Shown here: piece by piece, positions 5,749 through 9,707 of the stretch | Layout of the letters: each line of letters starts with the position of its first letter | How positions within the stretch are numbered: the first letter of the stretch is position 1 | NCBI GenBank assembly: GCA_937874755.1 | Contig: CALNBC010000007.1 | Location: 1-9,707 of the forward strand | Source: an uncultured Clostridia bacterium | GTDB taxonomy: Bacteria; Bacillota; Clostridia; Christensenellales; CALWSW01 | Reading direction: 5' to 3' | DNA length: 9,707 nt | Notes under the pieces: generated by a model | What the model saw: the letters and a program-made list of their open reading frames with translations, nothing else | Databases searched by the model: none | What the model was told of the DNA's origin: nothing | Position numbers and translations under genes: made by a program

Positions 5749-5991
5749 TTATGTTCCGCAGACGATTCCTGCGGCTGCATTTGCCGATGCGTGGAATGTC
5801 AGCGGCACTTCGACGTTGATTTTTTGGGTTACAAAGAACGAACAGAAACTGCGGGTGGGGCAGCGGGGGCATCCGCATACGGTCGGATTGCCCAAAGTAC
5901 AAGTAGAAACATCGCCGACGGTAACGTGGGGGGTAAGCCTGACTTCAGCCTGCACGCACAGATTTTCATTTATGATTGTGGGACACGCCAT
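5749..5991 (-). CDS. Small Cys-rich protein, possibly frame-shifted at its C-terminus
   Basis: 80 residues with 8 Cys. The ATG at 5991 follows AGGAAGGTG; the longer frame to 6147 has no such site. It is related to the 5091 product: L-C-V-Q-A-E-V-R-L-T-P (Cys12), V-G-D-V-S-T-C (Cys31), a C-G-C-P-R-C loop (39-44), Cys50, then V-T-Q-K-I-N-V-E-V-P-L-T-F and G-I-V-C (Cys78). The frame stops two residues after Cys78. In the next frame the sequence continues T-E-Q-F-A-P-K-G-G-C-S-G and stops at 5711, a Gly/Cys tail that looks like a natural C-terminus. One inserted or lost base near 5750-5756 would explain this. No signal peptide is visible. It is transcribed away from the flavoreductase gene. Function unknown. 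Confidence 0.6.
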   Translation of the reverse strand: MACPTIINENLCVQAEVRLTPHVTVGDVSTCTLGNPTVCGCPRCPTRSFCSFFVTQKINVEVPLTFHASANAAAGIVCGT

Positions 5992-6228
5992 AATATTCAC
6001 CTTCCTGATAATAATGATTCTACAATCCTTAGACTGTGATACATAGTATTCACCCAAGGGGTATTCTGTTAATGAATTTATAGCCGGAACAAAGCGGGCA
6101 GATTGAGAGAATGTATGGGCAACAGGTGAGCGGGAACGCAAGCTCAAAACGCCAAAAAAAACATTCCGCCCGCTGACGGTGTGACAAATGGACTTGTGGC
6201 GCGATTTTGCAACTCAAACGTGAAATAA

Positions 6229-6247
6229 AGTGTGTTCAAACCACACT
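6229..6247. promoter_or_regulatory. Dyad AGTGTG-N7-CACACT, candidate LysR-type operator
   Basis: Perfect 6+6 bp dyad containing the T-N11-A pattern of LysR boxes (T6231 and A6243). If TAATAT at 6284-6289 is the -10, its centre lies near -58, close to the usual LysR recognition position around -65. A LysR gene lies downstream of the target gene. Confidence 0.45.
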
Positions 6248-6297
6248 CATTGTCGGTTATATATCAATCAATATGTGTTAAGCTAATATACGGCAGT

Positions 6298-6315
6298 GGG
6301 TGAAATGATTCACCC
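6298..6315. promoter_or_regulatory. Dyad GGGTGAA-N4-TTCACCC before the flavoreductase
   Basis: Perfect 7+7 bp dyad, extendable to 9 pairs through one T-G wobble, ending 37 nt before the ATG. It could be an operator at the start of the transcript or a small leader hairpin. Confidence 0.4.
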
Positions 6316-6352
6316 GCACATTTAATCATAGAATTGGAAAAGGAGTAGGAAA

Positions 6353-8380
6353 ATGAAAAAAGCACTAGCTATGCTGCTTGCTTTAGCCATGCTGACGGGT
6401 TTTGCAGCGTGTGCAACGGATGCCGGCGTGCCCGAGGAATCCCCCGAAGCCGTCGTCACCGCGCCCGTTGAAACGCCCGAGCAGCTCGCGGGCAAGACCC
6501 CTATGAAGGCGGGAACGTACACCGCGACCAAGTCGGGCATGAACGGCGACGTCGTAGTCGAAGTCGCGCTCACCGAGGACGCGATAACCTCCGTAGCGGT
6601 AACCAGCAACCTCGAGACCCCCGGAATAGGCAGCGCGCTTGCCAACGAAGCCGGCGAAATACTGCCCGAAGCGGGTGAAGCTCCCGTAGAGCTCATTCCC
6701 AGAGAGATTGTCGAAGCCCAGAGCATAAAGGTGGACACAGTCACGGGCGCGACCATCACCAGCGCGGCTATCATAGGCGCAGTGACCGACTGCCTGACCC
6801 AGGCGGGCGCCAATGTAGATGAATGGAAGGTAGATGTAGCCCCCAAAGCCCCCGCGGCAAACGAAACGGCGGACGTCATAGTCGTCGGCGCAGGCGGCGC
6901 AGGACTAGCGGCGGCGGTATCGGCATCGCAAAACGGCGCTTCTGTTATCCTGGTCGAGAAGAACGGCTTGGTCGGCGGCGACACCCTCGTTTGCGGCGCT
7001 ATTTTCAACAACCCGGACGAGCCCCTGCAAAGCAAGGTCACCATGACCGACGCCGTCAAGAACACCATTGAGAAAGCGCTTGCGGAAACCCCCGTCAGCG
7101 ACGAACACGCCGCACTTCAGGAAGAAGTTCGGGTTCAGTGGGACGAATACAAGGCTTCCGGCCGCACAGACCTGTTCGACAGCATCGAGTGGTTCGCACT
7201 TCAGACCTGGATTAACGGCGACAAGATTGCAAACCTAGACCTCGTCAAGAAGCTGTGCTACGATTCCCCCGCAAGCTTTGAGTGGATACAGTCCCTCGGC
7301 ATGAAGTTCGACGATTTCATCAGCCAGGGCGCAGGTTCATTGTGGCAGCGCACACACACCTCCACCATGAACATGGGCACGGGATTCATCAGCACATACG
7401 TCGAGAATCTCAAGGCAGACCCGAACGCAAAGCTGTACGTCAACACCACCGCAAAGCAGCTCATCATGGAAAATGGCAGGGTTAGCGGCGTAGTCTGCGA
7501 AGACAAAAATGGCAATGAAGTGACCTACACCGCCAACAAGGGCGTAGTGCTCGCAACGGGCGGTTTCTCGGCAAACTCCAAGATGATTCAGGAATACAAC
7601 ACCTCCGGCAAGTGGAACGATTTGAGCAAGGTGCCCACCACCAACCGCTTCTCCTGCTCCCAGGGCGACGGCATCACCATGGCGCTCGAAGCAGGCGCAG
7701 CCGTTACAGACATGGAGCAGATTCAGCTGCTCTACCTCGGGAACCTCGTCGAGGGCGGCCTGACCAAGTATCCGTCGCGCGTGGTCAACGGCACCGACCA
7801 GGAAATGTTCGTCAACAAGAACGGCGAACGCTTTGTCCGCGAGGACGGCAGGCGCGACGAAATCTGCCTCGCAGTGCTTGACCAGCCCGACCAGATGTTC
7901 TACTTCATCGAGTCTGCGGATGGCGACTATGTGGACGTAAACACAGCCCTTTCCGCCGACGGCTTTACCTTCGACTACCTCGAAGAAAAAGGCTACATCG
8001 TGATTGGCGATACCGTAGCAGAGCTTGCGGGCAAGCTCGGCATGGACGCCGCAACGCTCCAGAAGAGCATAGACGATTTTAACGCCTGCGTAGACGCAGG
8101 CAAGGATGAGGAGTTCGGCCGCACGCTGTTCTCCATCAAGCTGGAGAACGGACCCTTCGTGGCAACTCCCCGCCAGGCGTGCATACACCATACCATGGGC
8201 GGCGTCGTGATTGACACCTCCTGCCATGTGCTCGATGCCAACGGCAACATCATCCCGGGGCTTACCGCTGCGGGTGAAGTCACCGGCGACATTCACGGCG
8301 GCAATCGCCTGGGCGGCAACGCAGTGGTCGACACAGTCGTGTTCGGCAAGCAGGCGGGCGAAACCATCGCCACAGAGTAA
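6353..8380 (+). CDS. Lipoprotein flavoreductase: FMN-binding domain plus fumarate-reductase-like FAD domain
   Basis: 675 residues, AAAGGAG before the ATG. Signal peptide with lipobox-like F-A-A-C (Cys20), then an acidic tether. Residues about 50-155 match the FMN_bind domain; D-T-V-T-G-A-T (128-134) contains the [S/T]GA[S/T] motif at which ApbE attaches FMN covalently. Residues 173-675 are a FAD_binding_2 domain of the fumarate/urocanate reductase family: G-A-G-G-A-G (179-184), E-R-F-V-R-E-D-G-R-R-D (catalytic-type Arg501), H-H-T-M-G-G (His612) and H-G-G-N-R-L-G-G-N-A (Arg652). Compared from memory with Shewanella flavocytochrome c3, His365 is replaced (I-Q-L-L-Y, Leu460) and the Glu378 proton relay is not evident. 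It is therefore probably a reductase of another unsaturated compound, taking electrons through FMN outside the membrane. It has no haem motifs. The next gene is a LysR regulator after a terminator. Confidence 0.85.
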   Translation: MKKALAMLLALAMLTGFAACATDAGVPEESPEAVVTAPVETPEQLAGKTPMKAGTYTATKSGMNGDVVVEVALTEDAITSVAVTSNLETPGIGSALANEAGEILPEAGEAPVELIPREIVEAQSIKVDTVTGATITSAAIIGAVTDCLTQAGANVDEWKVDVAPKAPAANETADVIVVGAGGAGLAAAVSASQNGASVILVEKNGLVGGDTLVCGAIFNNPDEPLQSKVTMTDAVKNTIEKALAETPVSDEHAALQEEVRVQWDEYKASGRTDLFDSIEWFALQTWINGDKIANLDLVKKLCYDSPASFEWIQSLGMKFDDFISQGAGSLWQRTHTSTMNMGTGFISTYVENLKADPNAKLYVNTTAKQLIMENGRVSGVVCEDKNGNEVTYTANKGVVLATGGFSANSKMIQEYNTSGKWNDLSKVPTTNRFSCSQGDGITMALEAGAAVTDMEQIQLLYLGNLVEGGLTKYPSRVVNGTDQEMFVNKNGERFVREDGRRDEICLAVLDQPDQMFYFIESADGDYVDVNTALSADGFTFDYLEEKGYIVIGDTVAELAGKLGMDAATLQKSIDDFNACVDAGKDEEFGRTLFSIKLENGPFVATPRQACIHHTMGGVVIDTSCHVLDANGNIIPGLTAAGEVTGDIHGGNRLGGNAVVDTVVFGKQAGETIATE

Positions 8381-8427
8381 TCCATCAGCCATATACCCCA
8401 GTTGCAAAGCATAAAGCGATGCAGCAG

Positions 8428-8458
8428 AAAAGCCGAGGCATTATACCTCGACTTTTTT
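8428..8458 (+). terminator. Terminator of the flavoreductase gene
   Basis: AAAAGCCGAGG pairs with CCTCGACTTTT (10 of 11) around a 7-nt loop and runs into T6. It lies 48 nt after the stop and separates the flavoreductase from the LysR gene. Confidence 0.8.
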
Positions 8459-8490
8459 GTGTAATTATAGTATTATAATCGCAAACTGTT

Positions 8491-8499
8491 TGTTATAAT
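8491..8499 (+). promoter_or_regulatory. Extended -10 promoter for the LysR gene
   Basis: TGTTATAAT is a perfect TATAAT with an extended TGn; a second TATAAT lies at 8474-8479. The -35 region is weak, as is common with extended -10 promoters. The implied leader is about 63 nt, and GGAGGG precedes the ATG. Confidence 0.5.
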
Positions 8500-8568
8500 A
8501 CAGTCAAATTCACGCAGAGCTAAAACGATGCATACTGACACATAAAATATAGTCGGAGGGAGCGGTCA

Positions 8569-9531
8569 ATGGAGACCAAGCAACTTATAACTTTTGTTAC
8601 TTTGGCGAAAGAGTTAAGCTATCAAAAGGCGTCCGTCGCTTTGAACTATGCGCCGTCGACCGTGGCAAAACAGATGCGCGTGCTCGAGGAGGAGTTGAAT
8701 GTCAAGCTCATCGAGCGCAAGGGGAAGGGCATCGAACTTACCGAGGACGGGCAAAAGTTCCTTCCCCATGCCCAGAGAATGCTCCACGAATACGAAGAAA
8801 CCCTAAAGGACATTGCCGTCGCCCCAAACGAGCAGGAATCCATACGCATCGCGGGCGGCGAGCCTTTGGTGGGGTTCAGCTTGTCGGATATGCTGCTGGA
8901 ATTCGTCGGGGCGCACCCGAACGTCAAATCCCATATCGAGATGATTTGCTGCAGCGAAATACCCGAGATGATTGCGAACGACAGGACAGACATAGGCTAC
9001 ATACACGACATGAACATACTAAAGCCCGCAAACATGGAGGTCGTGCCCTTTTACCGCGAGGAAGTCTGCCTTGTAACCACTGCTTGCCACCCCTTGGCTA
9101 GGAAAGCATCCGTCACCTACGAAGACCTGAACGGCATGGATTTTGCCTACACCTATGGCGAATGCTCTTTTTGCGCCGAATTCATCACCCGTATGCGCAA
9201 GAACAAGATTCAGCCAAAATCATCGCTGTTCCTCGGGAGTTACGCCTCTGTGCTCAACGGCGTGCGCCGCGATGACCGCATCACGCTCATTCCCTGCACC
9301 TCTTTGGAAAAGGCGCTGGACGACGATTTGGTGCGCCTCAATTGGACGGGCGAGCCGCTTCTCGCCTGGGTGCAGGCGCTCTATTCGTCGGACAAGCCGC
9401 TAAGCAGCGTCCAGCAAGATTTAATCAGGAGCACAAGAAGGCTTGCGGGCAGTCGCATCGCCGCCGCCGGCGGAGACGACATCGTGGCGAAGACTGTTGC
9501 CCGTCATACAAAGCTCCATGCAATCAAATAG
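8569..9531 (+). CDS. LysR-type transcriptional regulator
   Basis: 320 residues, typical for the family, with GGAGGG 8 nt before the ATG. Residues 1-65 form the LysR winged helix-turn-helix: Q-L-I-T-F-V-T-L-A (5-13), S-Y-Q-K-A-S-V-A-L (17-25), S-T-V-A-K-Q-M-R-V-L-E (30-40) and L-I-E-R-K-G-K-G-I-E-L-T (47-58). A linker helix follows, then the periplasmic-binding-like effector domain (about 90-295). A close Cys pair, Cys199 and Cys202 (G-E-C-S-F-C), and Cys127-Cys128 lie in the effector domain. Family members activate nearby genes on binding a small-molecule co-inducer. The position directly after the flavoreductase, on the same strand but behind its terminator and with its own promoter, makes that gene the likely target, acting at the dyads in 6229-6315. 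Unlike many LysR genes it is not divergent from its presumed target. The inducer is unknown, plausibly the flavoreductase substrate. Confidence 0.85.
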   Translation: METKQLITFVTLAKELSYQKASVALNYAPSTVAKQMRVLEEELNVKLIERKGKGIELTEDGQKFLPHAQRMLHEYEETLKDIAVAPNEQESIRIAGGEPLVGFSLSDMLLEFVGAHPNVKSHIEMICCSEIPEMIANDRTDIGYIHDMNILKPANMEVVPFYREEVCLVTTACHPLARKASVTYEDLNGMDFAYTYGECSFCAEFITRMRKNKIQPKSSLFLGSYASVLNGVRRDDRITLIPCTSLEKALDDDLVRLNWTGEPLLAWVQALYSSDKPLSSVQQDLIRSTRRLAGSRIAAAGGDDIVAKTVARHTKLHAIK

Positions 9532-9538
9532 CCGGCTT

Positions 9539-9560
9539 GCCGCCCCCGTTGCGGCTTTTT
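9539..9560 (+). terminator. Terminator of the LysR gene
   Basis: GCCGC / GCGGC stem with a 7-nt loop followed by T5, 7 nt after the stop. An alternative outer pairing AGCCG / CGGCT is also possible. Confidence 0.65.
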
Positions 9561-9561
9561 G

Positions 9562-9596
9562 GTATTGACGTTTAGATTTTGGCAAGTTGTCAATAC
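9562..9596. repeat. Inverted repeat GTATTGAC-N19-GTCAATAC
   Basis: Perfect 8+8 bp arms directly after the LysR terminator. No gene is nearby to explain it; it could be an insertion-element end or a binding site. Confidence 0.4.
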
Positions 9597-9657
9597 GCCG
9601 CTAACCTGTATACCCGCCAAAAAGGTGATTGTTTGCGCCCAAGAGCCAAGCATGCAC

Positions 9658-9681
9658 AAAAAACCCGCCGGCACGCGGCGG
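9658..9681 (-). terminator. Minus-strand terminator for a gene beyond the right edge
   Basis: CCGCCG / CGGCGG stem with a 5-nt loop; on the minus strand it is followed by GG and T6. It implies a leftward transcript entering from outside the window, convergent with LysR. No coding frame of that gene is visible. Confidence 0.55.
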
Positions 9682-9685
9682 ATTA

Positions 9686-9703
9686 CAGACTGTCGAAAAA
9701 CTC
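9686..9703. repeat. Second copy of the transposon-end-like motif
   Basis: Matches 898-915 at 15 of 18 bases and, like it, lies beside a GC-rich hairpin (9665-9681 here, 873-897 there) on the same side. It may belong to a mobile element that continues past the window. Confidence 0.35.
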
Positions 9704-9707
9704 CATC

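Larger units (their letters stand above)
5992..6352. other. Divergent intergenic region between Cys-rich gene and flavoreductase
   Basis: 361 nt without a supported gene. It should hold promoters for both directions. It contains an A8 tract at 6154-6161, two clear dyads (6229-6247 and 6298-6315) and a TAATAT at 6284-6289 that could be the -10 box of the flavoreductase promoter, with no convincing -35. I see no riboswitch or RNA gene. Confidence 0.5.

Noticed and set aside
5677..6039. Plus-strand frame of 120 codons
   Set aside because: Antisense to the Cys-rich gene at 5749-5991, with no ribosome site.
6322..7068. Minus-strand open frame of 248 codons opposite the FMN-binding domain
   Set aside because: Ser/Thr/Ala-rich low-complexity translation, antisense to a clear gene start and signal peptide.
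7337..8407. Long minus-strand open frame (356 codons) opposite the flavoreductase gene
   Set aside because: It lies antisense to a well-supported FAD domain with family motifs. Its length follows from GC-rich codon structure, and it has no ribosome site or recognisable domain.
1..9707. CRISPR array, tRNA or rRNA gene, complete prophage or toxin-antitoxin pair
   Set aside because: No regularly spaced repeats, cloverleaf or rRNA-like stretch, phage structural genes or typical toxin-antitoxin pair could be seen on either strand.

Overview
The window looks like chromosome from an anaerobic, Gram-positive, Bacillota/Clostridia-type bacterium. The evidence is consensus AGGAGG-type ribosome binding sites, three secreted proteins with lipoprotein signals (lipobox Cys) rather than periplasmic ones, rho-independent terminators after most genes, an IS256-family transposase remnant and redox enzymes suited to anaerobic respiration. 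Nothing here identifies a genus.

Layout. 1-851 (+): the end of a J-domain protein gene and a tightly linked small HIRAN-domain protein gene, closed by two hairpins. 946-1194 (-): the 5' part of a broken IS256-family transposase gene. 1421-4107 (-): a two-gene operon of tandem, related lipoproteins with a sulfite-oxidase-type molybdopterin fold; the first also carries a three-haem c-type cytochrome segment. 4294-4911 (+): a divergent, very Cys-rich Crp/Fnr-family regulator. The shared upstream region holds a perfect 10+10 bp dyad of Crp/Fnr site size and a second 7+7 bp dyad. 5091-5991 (-): two small, Cys-rich, mutually related proteins of unrecognised function, each followed by its own hairpin; the second may have lost its original C-terminus by a frameshift. 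5992-6352: a divergent regulatory region with two dyads. 6353-8380 (+): a lipoprotein flavoreductase with an FMN-binding domain (TGAT flavinylation motif) fused to a fumarate-reductase-like FAD domain. 8569-9531 (+): a LysR-type regulator. 9532-9707: terminators and inverted repeats, with no gene.

How they fit together. The window carries two surface-anchored redox modules, one molybdenum/haem and one flavin, each beside its own regulator: Crp/Fnr for the first, LysR for the second. The simplest reading, which is inference, is that both are alternative respiratory oxidoreductases that exchange electrons with the membrane outside the cell, switched by redox/anaerobiosis and by a substrate respectively. 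The flavoenzyme keeps the haem-independent fumarate-reductase core (Arg501, His612, Arg652) but lacks the His and Glu used for fumarate, so its substrate is probably another unsaturated organic acid or related compound. The substrate of the molybdenum/haem pair cannot be read from sequence.
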